Below, piece after piece: positions 1 through 8,607 of a stretch of 18,690 nt of DNA. Made by a program: the position numbers and the translations under genes. The stretch comes from Candidatus Zixiibacteriota bacterium. GTDB lineage: Bacteria > Zixibacteria > MSB-5A5 > GN15 > PGXB01. The first letter of the stretch is position 1. Each line of letters begins with the position of its first letter. The notes under the pieces were generated by a model. It was not told the DNA's origin. It searched no databases and worked only from the letters and a program-made list of their open reading frames with translations. Where the stretch lies: positions 1-18,690 of the forward strand of contig JAAERC010000658.1 of the NCBI GenBank assembly GCA_024230695.1, read 5' to 3'.

Positions 1-216
1 CTTCAAAAAGGAGGTTTGGGAGCCGAATTCAATTGGATGAATAGATATTTCTTACGTGGCGGATATAAATTTAACTACGAAGAAGAAGGATTGGCACTAG
101 GCGGAGGTATTAGCACTCCCCTGTCAGAAACCTCTGATCTGTCGTTAGATTATGCCTGGGTTGACTTTGGAAGATTGACATCAGTTCATAGATTCTCCGC
201 AAGCATCCATTTCTAA
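1..216 (+). CDS. C-terminal end of a PorV/PorQ-like outer-membrane beta-barrel protein (partial)
   Basis: Only the last 71 codons are present. The frame is open to the left edge and ends at TAA 214-216, so the true start lies outside the window. The residues alternate polar and hydrophobic as in transmembrane beta-strands. Strand-like segments contain YFLRGGYKFNY, LALGGGIST, SLDYAWVDFGRL and VHRFSASIHF. The closing run DFGRL...HRFS...F with a terminal Phe is the usual ending of PorV/PorQ-family barrels of the FCB group, where a final aromatic residue is a signal for outer-membrane insertion. Family placement comes from this C-terminal pattern alone. Another barrel family is possible, but an outer-membrane barrel is fairly secure. 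The gene ends in a strong terminator about 16 bases downstream. Confidence 0.6.
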   Translation, partial: LQKGGLGAEFNWMNRYFLRGGYKFNYEEEGLALGGGISTPLSETSDLSLDYAWVDFGRLTSVHRFSASIHF

Positions 217-231
217 TAGATTTTTTATTTG

Positions 232-262
232 AAAAGCCCCTGTTTTACAGGGGCTTTTTTTT
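232..262 (+). terminator. Rho-independent terminator after the barrel gene
   Basis: GCCCCTG (236-242) pairs perfectly with CAGGGGC (248-254) around the loop TTTTA. Flanking AAAA/TTTT extends the stem to 11 pairs, and the T tract runs to 262. It lies just after the stop at 216 and isolates the next gene. Confidence 0.9.
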
Positions 263-331
263 GGATATCATAGATTTTTTCCAAATTAATTTGTATACTT
301 ATTATATATTCAACTTATGGAGGTTTGTGTA

Positions 332-1921
332 ATGAGTAAAAAATATCAAATTAGGTTTATTTTAAATATTGTATTGATCTTAATTCTCTTCACCCCTGTT
401 TTTTCATTCGCCAAATCGAACATTCAGGTAGTACATGAAATGCTTGCCGAATACTTTGATTTGATTCGATCAGGCAATTATGAATCAGCCCTTGGAATGT
501 GGGATCCTTTGGCTGTGAAAAAAGCCAATCGCCTTGGCATTGATTATAATGATATTCCGCTAAAAATTGACTGTAACTCACCGGTCCTATATAATTACGA
601 AAAATTGAAAAATAGACTTGATCTTGGCATTAAATCTAAATCTACTCTTGATACTGGGTTTATAAGAATCCAGTTTAAACCCGAAACCATAAATGAATCA
701 AATAGTTATCTTTACTATGCAAAACAAACTGGCAACTACTTTTGGTTTATTTTCCCCCAGGATTATTATTCTATCGACTGGCCAATATATGAATCAAAAT
801 ATTTTAGATTTATTGTAAATCCTTTAAGAGACAATTCATATAATAAAATCGCATCTACCTCACTTGATCTTTTTGTCGAGGAAATTGCGGCGAAAATATC
901 AATTTCACCGGAGGAATTAGAAGTCCTTGCCAGAGAAAAAATAGATTACTATTTATGTCAAACCGAGCAAGAAGTGTTCAGAATTTCTGGGCATCAAACC
1001 GACGGTTTCTATGACCCTGCCTCCGATGCCATCATCAGCTCAAATTTCCCGGAATTTCATCTTGTTGCCCGATTGTTAGTAAATTATAAGCTAAATCAGC
1101 TTCCGCTTTTTACATTGCCGGTTATAAAGGAAGGGCTGGCTATATCTCTGGGCGGCAGATGGTACAGGTCACCGGGAGTGATTCTCGATTTTGGCGAATA
1201 TATCCTTAATTATGATCTTACAGAAATTGATTCTGTGTTAACAGCAATCGGAAATGAAAATATCAATATGTCCGATATTACATTTCCAATTGAAGCTTGT
1301 ATGATTGACTATATCATAAATTCCCTCGGAACAGAAAAATTTTTCCAATTGTATAACACTCTTTCCGGAGATGTTCATTTTGTTAATAATTTGTCAATAA
1401 ACGATGTAAAAAACATTATCGGTGAAGCATTTGAACAACCCTGGAATGAATTTAAAAAACAGTTCGATACTTATACTGCTTCAGAAAAATCTCACAAAGG
1501 TCTAATTTCCCCCGGCCAGATAAAAACCGATAATGAAATTTTCAATGATGGCGGATTTGTAGTATCCTCATCCGAACAATGGCTTAAGATAAATTATACC
1601 GCCAAAAATGACCAAAATAATGAAGCAAATCTGGTATTTTCAAGACCAGCATCTCTTAATGAAAAGACTTCGGAATTATTCAAAGAGCAATACAAAGAGA
1701 ATCAGGAATATAAAGGTTACCGTTTCGGAATTAGAATAGATAAAAATGAAATCGGTTTATACGACTATGCGATTAATCAATTAAAGGCAAAATATATATA
1801 TAACTTCTCGCCTGACCCAGCCTATTACGATAGTACCAATGGTGTGATATCGGCCTATTTTGATATAAATCTATTAGAGGGTATCTTGCCGGGTGATTCA
1901 GATTACGAGTTAATAAAATAA
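332..1921 (+). CDS. Secreted protein with a degenerate gluzincin (peptidase MA-like) region
   Basis: This is a 529-residue exported protein of unknown function. The start chosen is ATG 332, because a GGAGG site at 319-323 lies 8 bases before it. An in-frame ATG at 317 overlaps that site and is unlikely. Residues 1-28 form a signal peptide: a basic start, a hydrophobic run IVLILILFTPVFSF, then AKS. In the middle, His243 with HLVAR is followed 24 residues later by Glu267 in IKEGLAISLGG. This is the layout of HExxH...E(G)LA metallopeptidases, but the Glu and second His of HExxH are missing, so the protein is probably catalytically dead. That relationship is inference from spacing. The last 130 residues look beta-rich. 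The gene converges with the downstream membrane gene, with only one base between the two stop codons. Confidence 0.75.
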   Translation: MSKKYQIRFILNIVLILILFTPVFSFAKSNIQVVHEMLAEYFDLIRSGNYESALGMWDPLAVKKANRLGIDYNDIPLKIDCNSPVLYNYEKLKNRLDLGIKSKSTLDTGFIRIQFKPETINESNSYLYYAKQTGNYFWFIFPQDYYSIDWPIYESKYFRFIVNPLRDNSYNKIASTSLDLFVEEIAAKISISPEELEVLAREKIDYYLCQTEQEVFRISGHQTDGFYDPASDAIISSNFPEFHLVARLLVNYKLNQLPLFTLPVIKEGLAISLGGRWYRSPGVILDFGEYILNYDLTEIDSVLTAIGNENINMSDITFPIEACMIDYIINSLGTEKFFQLYNTLSGDVHFVNNLSINDVKNIIGEAFEQPWNEFKKQFDTYTASEKSHKGLISPGQIKTDNEIFNDGGFVVSSSEQWLKINYTAKNDQNNEANLVFSRPASLNEKTSELFKEQYKENQEYKGYRFGIRIDKNEIGLYDYAINQLKAKYIYNFSPDPAYYDSTNGVISAYFDINLLEGILPGDSDYELIK

Positions 1922-1922
1922 A

Positions 1923-4007
1923 TCAATTAGACGGCTTCTTATCACGCTGAAGAAGAAAGATCTCATTTTGTCTTTTTCTAACGGATGAAACCTCAGGAAG
2001 CCGGTCGTTTATTTCAATAAATTTAGAATACATTTCCATCGCACGGTCATACTGTTGTTGTCCATCAGCAATAAAAGCTTGATACAAATATGAATATGGT
2101 ACCATTGAATCAATTGCCATAACCGCTTTGGAAAGACTATCTGCTTTATCAGTTATTCCTGACCGATAATAATATGCCGTTAGGTCAATCAGGATAGTTG
2201 TGTTATCCGGAGCAAATGAAAAGGCATCATTCAGGATATCCAAACATTTTCGCTCAAGCTTACGCTCATGATAATATTGAGCAAGATAATGATATGGTTC
2301 GGCAACATGCGGAGCCAATATTAAGGCCGTATCAAGTTCAGCCTTAACGTCCCCGAATCTCTTATAATAATTTAGAATATTGGCTCGTTGAAGGCGGTAG
2401 ATAAAATTATAAGGGTAACGTTGAACCAACTGATTGGCATAGTCAAAGGCTTCATTTACACGGCCACGCGCAAATAAATCACCAACTATTTGAGATTGCA
2501 GGGCACCAGGATCTTTATCACTTACAATTTGATCATAATAATTTGATTTATCCATATCTCCGGCACTAAAAAAGTGATCACGTAAAGCTATTAAACCGGT
2601 TTTATTTTTTGATTCATTGTATTTCAAATACTTATTAATGCTTTCCTCTGTTTTCAAAGGCGATAGGTGCACAATCAAACCGGGAAGCATCAACACCAGG
2701 GCAACCGGACATAATCCCATCACTATCGATTGCGACAGGCCAACCTGCTTTCTGAGCCTAATGACAGCATAACTACCTAAACAAACAAAACCAAACAACA
2801 GAAAACCATACTGAGGAATATCACGGATCATCCCGCTTTTAGGATCAATAATAAATAAATAAACTGTTTGGGCCAAAACCAGAAGTGATAATATTATAAA
2901 TAGACTCTCTTTTTTAAGATTCTTAAATCCAAAAATAATAGCATAAATGAAAACCAAAAATAGCGGAACAAAAAGAAAAACCAAATTATATATATCAAGC
3001 AGATGAACCCGACTGAATAACCAATAGTAGGCCTCAGGAGATTTCCCTCTCAAAAGCAAAACTAAGTTCTCAAGGCCCATATTATTACCAGAATTGATAT
3101 ACAATATAATAACCGCAAATATTATTGAAAATAGCCCGGAGAGAAGCCCAAATAAACTACCTGCTTTTACCCTCTTTACCAACAATTTAATGCTGACAAA
3201 TAACAATGGCGGCATAAAAGTAATAAACTGGAAATTGATGACTATTCCCAAAAGCGTTATGCCCCATAAATAGGTCAGATATTTTTTATTAGACGTTTGT
3301 ATAGTTTTGACGATTAAATAAACGGCTATTCCAGCGAATGGAAGCAAAATAGAATAATTATCAACCATCCCGAAAAACATCATGGTTATTCCTGAAAGCA
3401 TCATCAAAAAGAGTGATGTTATTTTATCATGATAGTTTTCATAAAGCAGATCAGATATCTTTATTGAAAAAAACAAAAATATCCCGCCAGAAAGAATTGA
3501 CAATAATTGATAGGCCCAAATAGAAGCCGCCATTTTTGCCATTCCCATCGTTACTAAGGCTTGATAAAACAAATATGGAATATAGACACTTCCAAATTCG
3601 TGCCACAAAATCAATGGCTTACTTTTTTGGGCAAGATTACCAATTCTGATGTAACCTTCACCATACAGATGCGCCTCAAATCTAAAATAGTAAAACAGGA
3701 ACATACTCAAAATAACAACCAACCACCGGCCCCATATTTTTTTATCTCCCCAGAGAAAATCGGCCAGAAAATCAGATAAAATATGTTTTTTGATTCCCGC
3801 CAAAAGCAGGATTATTGAAACAATTGAAATAATTATCCAGAAAATATAAAGATTTTCCGAAAGATAAGTTACCTGATCGATACCCCAGTTTATTTCGGTA
3901 AAAGTGTATCCCAAATAAAGAATCAGATAAGAACACAATACCAATAAAAGAATAACGATATTCTGAGGAGTAAATAGTTTTTCGGTATTTTCTGATGGGC
4001 TATTCAT
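1923..4007 (-). CDS. Polytopic membrane protein (GT-C-like) with C-terminal TPR domain
   Basis: This 694-residue protein has about a dozen hydrophobic segments in residues 15-450, including NIVILLLVLCSYLILYLGY near residue 16. A soluble C-terminal part of about 200 residues follows (from roughly 495), with helical TPR-like repeats such as YPYNFIYRLQRANILNYYKR and AEPYHYLAQYYHERKL. The first large loop (residues 108-140) holds FRFEAHLYGEGYIRIGNLAQ, acidic residues placed as in GT-C glycosyltransferases. A role in transferring sugars from lipid carriers on the outer face of the inner membrane is therefore possible but unproven. The start ATG overlaps the recR stop by 8 bases, which suggests translational coupling. 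An AGGAG lies about 16 bases upstream, rather far. The stop is TGA. It is probably the last gene of the dnaX-recR operon, and no terminator is visible after it. Confidence 0.75.
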   Translation of the reverse strand: MNSPSENTEKLFTPQNIVILLLVLCSYLILYLGYTFTEINWGIDQVTYLSENLYIFWIIISIVSIILLLAGIKKHILSDFLADFLWGDKKIWGRWLVVILSMFLFYYFRFEAHLYGEGYIRIGNLAQKSKPLILWHEFGSVYIPYLFYQALVTMGMAKMAASIWAYQLLSILSGGIFLFFSIKISDLLYENYHDKITSLFLMMLSGITMMFFGMVDNYSILLPFAGIAVYLIVKTIQTSNKKYLTYLWGITLLGIVINFQFITFMPPLLFVSIKLLVKRVKAGSLFGLLSGLFSIIFAVIILYINSGNNMGLENLVLLLRGKSPEAYYWLFSRVHLLDIYNLVFLFVPLFLVFIYAIIFGFKNLKKESLFIILSLLVLAQTVYLFIIDPKSGMIRDIPQYGFLLFGFVCLGSYAVIRLRKQVGLSQSIVMGLCPVALVLMLPGLIVHLSPLKTEESINKYLKYNESKNKTGLIALRDHFFSAGDMDKSNYYDQIVSDKDPGALQSQIVGDLFARGRVNEAFDYANQLVQRYPYNFIYRLQRANILNYYKRFGDVKAELDTALILAPHVAEPYHYLAQYYHERKLERKCLDILNDAFSFAPDNTTILIDLTAYYYRSGITDKADSLSKAVMAIDSMVPYSYLYQAFIADGQQQYDRAMEMYSKFIEINDRLPEVSSVRKRQNEIFLLQRDKKPSN

Positions 4008-4614
4008 CGGAATCGATTTTAATCTCCTGACGACCTTCCAATGCTCGCGATAATGTTACCCCATCGGCATATTCAAGATCACCACCAACCGGTAATCCTC
4101 GAGCAATACGAGTAGTTTTGATACCCAACGGGCTAATAAGTTTTGCCAAATAAAGAGCCGTAGCTTCACCCTCAACATTGGCGTTAGTGGCAATAACGAT
4201 CTCTTTGACACCATTTTTTATTCTATCTAATAATTGAGCGATTTTTAAATCATCGGGCCCGATACCATCAAGCGGTGAAATCCGACCTCCCAAAATATGA
4301 TACCTGCCCCGAAACCCTTCGGCTTTTTCAAGTGCCACTAAATCCGAAGCCTCTTCGATAACACAGATAATATCTTTGGGGCGATTATCATCCCGGCAAA
4401 TAAAACAAGGGTCATCTTCAGAAATATTAAAACAGATCGAACAAAAACCTACTTTTTCCTTAACGTCAACAATTGTTCCGGCCAGTTCATTGGCCTCTTC
4501 TTTTGACATCTTCAGAATATGAAAAGCGAGCCTTCCGGCCGACTTGCGACCGATACCGGGCAGACGGGATAAACAATTAATTAACCGTTCAACAGATTCG
4601 GATGATTTAAACAT
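4000..4614 (-). CDS. recR: Recombination mediator protein RecR
   Basis: RecR works with RecO (and RecF) to load RecA onto gaps covered by single-strand binding protein during recombinational repair. It forms a ring that clamps DNA. The 204-residue length is typical. Residues 8-30 carry the helix-hairpin-helix region (LSRLPGIGRKSAGRLA). The zinc finger uses Cys58, Cys61, Cys70 and Cys73 (CSIC...CFIC). The Toprim domain follows from about residue 81 (IICVIEEASD), with the conserved LGGRISPLDGIGP and NVEGEATALYLA segments. It sits 25 bases after the YbaB/EbfC gene, in the widely conserved dnaX-ybaB-recR order, and its end overlaps the start of the next gene. Its Shine-Dalgarno site is weak. Identification is secure. 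Confidence 0.97.
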   Translation of the reverse strand: MFKSSESVERLINCLSRLPGIGRKSAGRLAFHILKMSKEEANELAGTIVDVKEKVGFCSICFNISEDDPCFICRDDNRPKDIICVIEEASDLVALEKAEGFRGRYHILGGRISPLDGIGPDDLKIAQLLDRIKNGVKEIVIATNANVEGEATALYLAKLISPLGIKTTRIARGLPVGGDLEYADGVTLSRALEGRQEIKIDSDE

Positions 4615-4639
4615 ATGATCTCGATCAAATCCTTATTGT

Positions 4640-4966
4640 CTAAAAGGGCAGGTTCATTCCTGGAATATTCATTCCACCGGTCAAACCGGACATCTGCTCA
4701 TTCTGAAGGTCCTGTGCTTTTTGTCTGGCCTGATTGACAGCCGCCACGATTAAATCTTGTAACATCTCTATATCTTCAGGATCGACAACTTCGGGATCTA
4801 TATTAATTGACAACAAATCCTGTTTGCCACTCACAACCACTTTGACCATACCGCCGCCAGCAGTACCTTCAACTTCGGTTTCCTCAAGCTTTGCCTGTAG
4901 CTCTTCCATTTTGGCCTGCATCTTCTGAATCTGTTTCATCATGCCGCCAAGATCACCTTTACCCAT
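4640..4966 (-). CDS. ybaB: YbaB/EbfC family nucleoid-associated DNA-binding protein
   Basis: This small (108-residue) dimeric nucleoid-associated protein binds DNA. Its genetic link to recR is widespread although its exact role is unsettled. The N-terminal helix is rich in Met, Lys and Gln (MMKQIQKMQAKMEELQAKL). It is followed by the family beta-sheet core with VEGTAGGGMVKVVVSGKQ and by INIDPEVVDPEDIEMLQDLI. A C-terminal helix and a Gly/Met-rich tail (GLTGGMNIPGMNLPF) complete the family pattern. AGGAG lies 8 bases before the ATG. It is 17 bases after dnaX and 25 before recR, so all three are probably one transcript. Confidence 0.95.
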   Translation of the reverse strand: MGKGDLGGMMKQIQKMQAKMEELQAKLEETEVEGTAGGGMVKVVVSGKQDLLSINIDPEVVDPEDIEMLQDLIVAAVNQARQKAQDLQNEQMSGLTGGMNIPGMNLPF

Positions 4967-4983
4967 GATATATCTCCTTTTTA

Positions 4984-6717
4984 TTATTTATCGTTGTTTT
5001 CGGCATCTTTTATACCAATAATCTCGCCATCTATCTGATCAACAAGATTTTTTAGATTTTTATCTTCTTTTAATAATTTATCCATATCAACATCGCCGGT
5101 TCTTTGGACAGTCTTAGAGGTCGTTTTTGGATTATCGCTTGGATCGATCACAAATTTGATCTTAAGATTGGCCTTATAATATTCCCGAAGTTCGGTAATA
5201 ATTATGGCCAGATAATCTTTTTTCTCAACAACCTGTTTCGAGGTTCCGCCGCCATTATAAAATACGGCCGTGATCGTATTATCCTTGACCTCTCTGATCT
5301 CAACCATCGACAGATGCGCCGCCAGCATCCTGTTTTTCGTTTTAAAATAATCGGTGAATTTAGACCAACTGGTTTGTATCATCGGAAGATTAACCACCCG
5401 GCCAGATTCAGATGGTACAAACGGTTTCGGCTCCGGTTGTGGCTGAAGTGCCGCTTTTACCGGAGCGAATGTATGAGGCGATGCCTCTTGCGGCGGTGTC
5501 GCCTGTGACGATGTCACTTTTTTGCCAAACAGATCAGAACCCGATGCCGGCAAAGCCGGATTCTCCTGCGAAAGACCTTCAGAGGAAGCACCAGACAGAT
5601 GCGCCAAAATATCTTCGAACATTACAGTCGATTCCATGCTGGCTAATTTAAGCGATGTTGTCTCAAGCAACAACCTGGGATCGATTCCGCTTTTCATTTC
5701 AAAGGTCAAATCGGTCACGATTTTTATCATTCTTAATAAATCACCGGTCTGGAAAAAATCTCTCTGTTTCTCGAAATTCTCAAACTCCGATTCTGACAGT
5801 TCGACCAGTTTTTCAGGTTGTTTGGCATTTTGTAAAATAAGTAAATTACGAAAATGTCCCACCAGCCCGGAACAGAACTCAGGAATCTCAACCCCTGAAT
5901 CTATTAATCTATTGACCATTTCAAGCGTTTCGGCACTATCTTTAGCCGCAACCGCCCTGACATATTCAAAATAAAACTGGCTGTCTATCAAACCAAGTGC
6001 GTCGTTTACCTCAACGGCGGTAATATTATCATCGGCAAAAGCAAATAACTGATCTAAAAGTGACAATGAATCGCGCACCGAACCATCAGCTTTGCGGGCC
6101 AGAAGAAAAAGCGCTTCATCATCAACTTTGATTTTTTCAGATTTGGCTATTTTATTAATATGATCTTTTAATTGAGATACACTAACCCGATGAAAATCGT
6201 ACCGCTGGGTTCGCGAGCGAATAGTCTCCGGCACTTTATGCGGTTCGGTTGTCGCCAGCATAAAGACCACATGATCGGGAGGTTCCTCAAGTGTTTTCAG
6301 TAAAGCATCAAAAGCCGAACCTGACAGGCGATGCACCTCATCTATAATATAAATCCTCTTTTGCCCCGAGGTCGGCAGATACCGGACATTTTCCCGAAGG
6401 GTCCGCATATCATCAACACCGGTATTTGAGGCGGCATCGATTTCGAGAACATCAAGCGATGAGCCGGAAATTATCTCTTTACAGGTAGTGCATTTGTCGC
6501 ATGGTATCCCCGGTTCACCCTCGGCGCAGTTTATCGCTTTGGCCAGAATCCGGGCGGTTGTGGTTTTACCGGTCCCGCGGGGGCCGGTAAATAGATAACC
6601 CGATGACAACCGGTCTGATTTTATCGCATTGGTCAATGTCCGAGTGATATGTTCCTGCGCGATAACATCAGTAAGCTGTTGCGGTCGATATTTTCTCGCT
6701 AATACCTGATACGACAT
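4984..6717 (-). CDS. dnaX: DNA polymerase III subunit gamma/tau
   Basis: This is the clamp-loader ATPase of the replicative polymerase (577 residues). The AAA+ module has Walker A GPRGTGKTT (45-53), a four-Cys zinc module (Cys64, Cys73, Cys76, Cys79), Walker B IYIIDEVH (122-129) and the arginine-finger segment SRTQRYDF (168-175), where most relatives have SRCQR. Domain III follows, then a Pro/Gln-rich linker (about 380-440) and a tau-like C-terminal domain (about 445-545). The C-terminal part is full length, so this reading frame gives tau. No convincing slippage site for a gamma form was seen. The start is the ATG giving MSYQVLARKYRP, the standard family N-terminus, although its Shine-Dalgarno site is weak. 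It lies 30 bases after the SRP RNA and leads into the YbaB/EbfC gene and recR. Confidence 0.97.
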   Translation of the reverse strand: MSYQVLARKYRPQQLTDVIAQEHITRTLTNAIKSDRLSSGYLFTGPRGTGKTTTARILAKAINCAEGEPGIPCDKCTTCKEIISGSSLDVLEIDAASNTGVDDMRTLRENVRYLPTSGQKRIYIIDEVHRLSGSAFDALLKTLEEPPDHVVFMLATTEPHKVPETIRSRTQRYDFHRVSVSQLKDHINKIAKSEKIKVDDEALFLLARKADGSVRDSLSLLDQLFAFADDNITAVEVNDALGLIDSQFYFEYVRAVAAKDSAETLEMVNRLIDSGVEIPEFCSGLVGHFRNLLILQNAKQPEKLVELSESEFENFEKQRDFFQTGDLLRMIKIVTDLTFEMKSGIDPRLLLETTSLKLASMESTVMFEDILAHLSGASSEGLSQENPALPASGSDLFGKKVTSSQATPPQEASPHTFAPVKAALQPQPEPKPFVPSESGRVVNLPMIQTSWSKFTDYFKTKNRMLAAHLSMVEIREVKDNTITAVFYNGGGTSKQVVEKKDYLAIIITELREYYKANLKIKFVIDPSDNPKTTSKTVQRTGDVDMDKLLKEDKNLKNLVDQIDGEIIGIKDAENNDK

Positions 6718-6747
6718 TTTTTATAATCTTATTTTTTTCAATTTAAC

Positions 6748-7015
<268 letters not shown>

Positions 7016-7029
7016 TATTCTATTTTTTA

Positions 7030-7102
7030 TGGAGCAGAGCGGTCTCGAACCGCCGACCCCCACGTTGCGAACGTGGTGCTCTCCCAACTGAGCTACTGCC
7101 CC
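7030..7102 (-). tRNA. tRNA-Ala (anticodon CGC)
   Basis: A complete 73-base cloverleaf reads on the reverse strand. Acceptor GGGGCAG pairs with CTGCTCC, including the G3-U70 wobble that is the alanine identity element. The D arm is GCTCAGTTGGGAGAGC. The anticodon stem CCACG/CGTGG holds the loop TTCGCAA (anticodon CGC, reading GCG). The T arm contains GGTTCGAGACC. The discriminator is A, and CCA is not encoded. Confidence 0.97.
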
Positions 7103-7109
7103 ATCGCGT

Positions 7110-7122
7110 TAACAAATTGTTA
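7110..7122. repeat. 13-base perfect palindrome upstream of tRNA-Ala
   Basis: TAACAA-A-TTGTTA is perfectly symmetrical and lies 7 bases upstream of the tRNA 5' end on the reverse strand. It could be an operator or part of the promoter region. No clear -35/-10 pair could be assigned here. Confidence 0.4.
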
Positions 7123-7131
7123 TCCAATAAG

Positions 7132-7176
7132 CTTTATCGAGATAAAACTTATCAAGATAAACCTTATCGAAATAAA
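7132..7176. repeat. Three tandem 15-base units, each with a TTATC-NN-GATAA near-palindrome
   Basis: The units at 7132-7146, 7147-7161 and 7162-7176 differ at a few positions. Their cores are TTATCGAGATAA, TTATCAAGATAA and TTATCGAAATAA. They lie 30-75 bases upstream of the tRNA-Ala/SRP RNA/dnaX block, where a promoter would be expected, so clustered binding sites for a regulator are possible. The function is inferred. Confidence 0.55.
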
Positions 7177-7287
7177 CCATCGCAATCACCTAATAAACAC
7201 AATTATCATACAAAATCAAGCGCTTTTGGGCTCTCACTTTTTGAGGCACCGCCTTTTTTTTAATTATTTCGGATTTTGGGCTATTTT

Positions 7288-7372
7288 GGTGCCCCATCCC
7301 GCTTTTGGCGGGACTGTGGGTCAATCTCATATTGGCAATAAATTAGAAACCCACCATAAATGTCGGGGCACC
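7288..7372 (+). repeat. Structured palindromic element bounded by GGTGCCCC/GGGGCACC
   Basis: Outer arms GGTGCCCC (7288-7295) and GGGGCACC (7365-7372) are perfect complements. Inside are two hairpins: TCCCGC (7297-7302) with GCGGGA (7308-7313), and GTGGGT (7316-7321) with ACCCAC (7349-7354). The result is a three-way-junction fold. Related elements occur at 15520-15545 and 15835-15893. No gene was found in the rest of 7177-7442. Confidence 0.6.
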
Positions 7373-7442
7373 TGGTGTAATAGACAAAAAATTACTTCTC
7401 AAACCGGATCAGTACTCCCGGGCAATCAGAAATACAAACTAC

Positions 7443-8132
7443 CTATTCTTTTACAGGCTTCTGAAGGGTTCTATATTTATCAACAAGATATTCTACGAAA
7501 AGCGACGTTGGGTGTAATCTCTGCTTGTGATCTACATGCACCTTCATCTTGTTTTGCAAAACATCATCGAGAAGTTGCTTGTCAAAGAAAAATAGGGTGT
7601 ATTGCAGGTGGTCAGGTTTTGTGACTGTACCCATGGAACATAATGATACTAGATAATCGCTTTCGGCTTCGCCCTGGCCGCACAATCCTCCCTCCCAAAA
7701 GATGTCGCCGTCTTGAGAAGTCGTTTTCCATATAGGTCTCCACCCAAGTGGTATGTCCTCCCCAAAAAGTGATTTGGCCAGGCATTCACCGATCTTATCA
7801 TCCCCGGCTCCTGATTTAGGTACCGGCATTTCTTCGGTTGAAAGTGATAAAGAAATGAGGGAATCCGAGTAAAACATCATAAACGAAAACATGCCAATGT
7901 CACAGTGGATTTGTTTCCTCAATTTGTCTACTACGTAGATTTTATATTTAGAAGCCTCATTCTGACCAAGAAAATTCGTTAGGTTGTAATGAAGACCTTC
8001 AATATCGATAGGACTTAAATGATGGTCTTTCTGAATTTTCGCTATCGGAGTTTTCCAACTATACTCGTATGGTCTCCCCATAACGGAAGCACATACGAGC
8101 GTAACTATCAAAACAAGGGATGCCGTCTTCAT
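7443..8132 (-). CDS. Secreted protein of unknown function
   Basis: This is a 229-residue protein that I do not recognise. The start chosen is the second of two adjacent ATG codons, because GGAAGGAG lies about 6 bases before it and only 3 before the first. The N-terminus has a signal peptide: MKTASLVLIVTLVCASVMG, with probable cleavage after VMG, so it is exported to the periplasm or beyond. The mature part is mixed alpha/beta with three scattered Cys residues (IHCDIG, LCGQGE, SLCSMG) and one more in GECLAK, so disulfides are possible. It has no lipobox and no known catalytic motif. It stands alone between repeat-bearing spacers on the same strand as its neighbours, and no promoter was recognised. 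Confidence 0.7.
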   Translation of the reverse strand: MKTASLVLIVTLVCASVMGRPYEYSWKTPIAKIQKDHHLSPIDIEGLHYNLTNFLGQNEASKYKIYVVDKLRKQIHCDIGMFSFMMFYSDSLISLSLSTEEMPVPKSGAGDDKIGECLAKSLFGEDIPLGWRPIWKTTSQDGDIFWEGGLCGQGEAESDYLVSLCSMGTVTKPDHLQYTLFFFDKQLLDDVLQNKMKVHVDHKQRLHPTSLFVEYLVDKYRTLQKPVKE

Positions 8133-8163
8133 CATAATCTCCTTCCTTTCGATTTCTGTGGGC

Positions 8164-8183
8164 GGCAGATGTCCACATCTGCC
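8164..8183. repeat. Perfect 9-bp inverted repeat, GTCC-centred hairpin family
   Basis: GGCAGATGT-CC-ACATCTGCC is perfectly symmetrical. It closely resembles the elements at 10764-10786 and 14655-14689. It lies just upstream of the secreted-protein gene ending at 7443. Apart from this element, 8136-8373 shows nothing else that I can name. Confidence 0.55.
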
Positions 8184-8373
8184 CCATCTTCCTTAATCTA
8201 TTTTACACAAAATACCAACTATATCTCACTATGTCTATATAAATAGAGGATATGGATTTTCGCACATAGAGAATAATGGCAGGATTGCTATGATCCCGCC
8301 CTATAATTTCTTTCTTACGATTACTTATAATTATAAATATTAATATAAAATATATAATCGGAAATCACATTAC

Positions 8374-8565
8374 TCACATCAGAAACGAAATCAACATTCT
8401 CCCATGAAGCAGAATATTTATAAACATACTCGGGAAAACAAAAAGTATAATAAAATTCTCTATCATCTCAGGGATCGGCACCGAGAAAACTGTGTATTGA
8501 ATTATCCAAATTGGAATTGACAGAAGTAATGATTTAAGAAGTGTGCCCAATATCAGTTTTTTCAT
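8374..8565 (-). CDS. Small membrane protein, unknown
   Basis: This 63-residue protein starts at the ATG giving MKKLILGTLL, preceded by TTGGGG about 6 bases upstream. The extra codons further upstream would need a non-standard ATT start and are rejected. It is very hydrophobic, with two probable transmembrane helices: LLKSLLLSIPIWIIQYTVF and FIILFVFPSMFINILLHG, joined by a short acidic turn PIPEMIEN. It ends in TGA. It follows the 70-residue membrane gene by 42 bases and the TrmB-family regulator beyond it, so the three probably form one operon. No known family is recognised. Confidence 0.55.
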   Translation of the reverse strand: MKKLILGTLLKSLLLSIPIWIIQYTVFSVPIPEMIENFIILFVFPSMFINILLHGRMLISFLM

Positions 8566-8607
8566 ACAAAACCCCAATGATTCATAAATAAATTCCCGCC
8601 TTAATTA

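Noticed and set aside
4984..6717. Programmed frameshift in dnaX producing gamma
   Set aside because: The only A6 run lies very near the C-terminus and lacks the usual slippery context, so it would not give a gamma-sized product.
7132..7176. CRISPR array
   Set aside because: Only three 15-base units in direct contact without spacers, and no cas genes.
7073..7624. Forward frame of about 180 codons across the tRNA and spacer
   Set aside because: It overlaps tRNA-Ala, the tandem repeats and the secreted-protein gene on the other strand. Its composition is not protein-like.
8566..8577. Four-codon upstream extension of the 63-residue membrane protein
   Set aside because: It would need an ATT start. 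The ATG at 8565 with a TTGGGG site is preferred.
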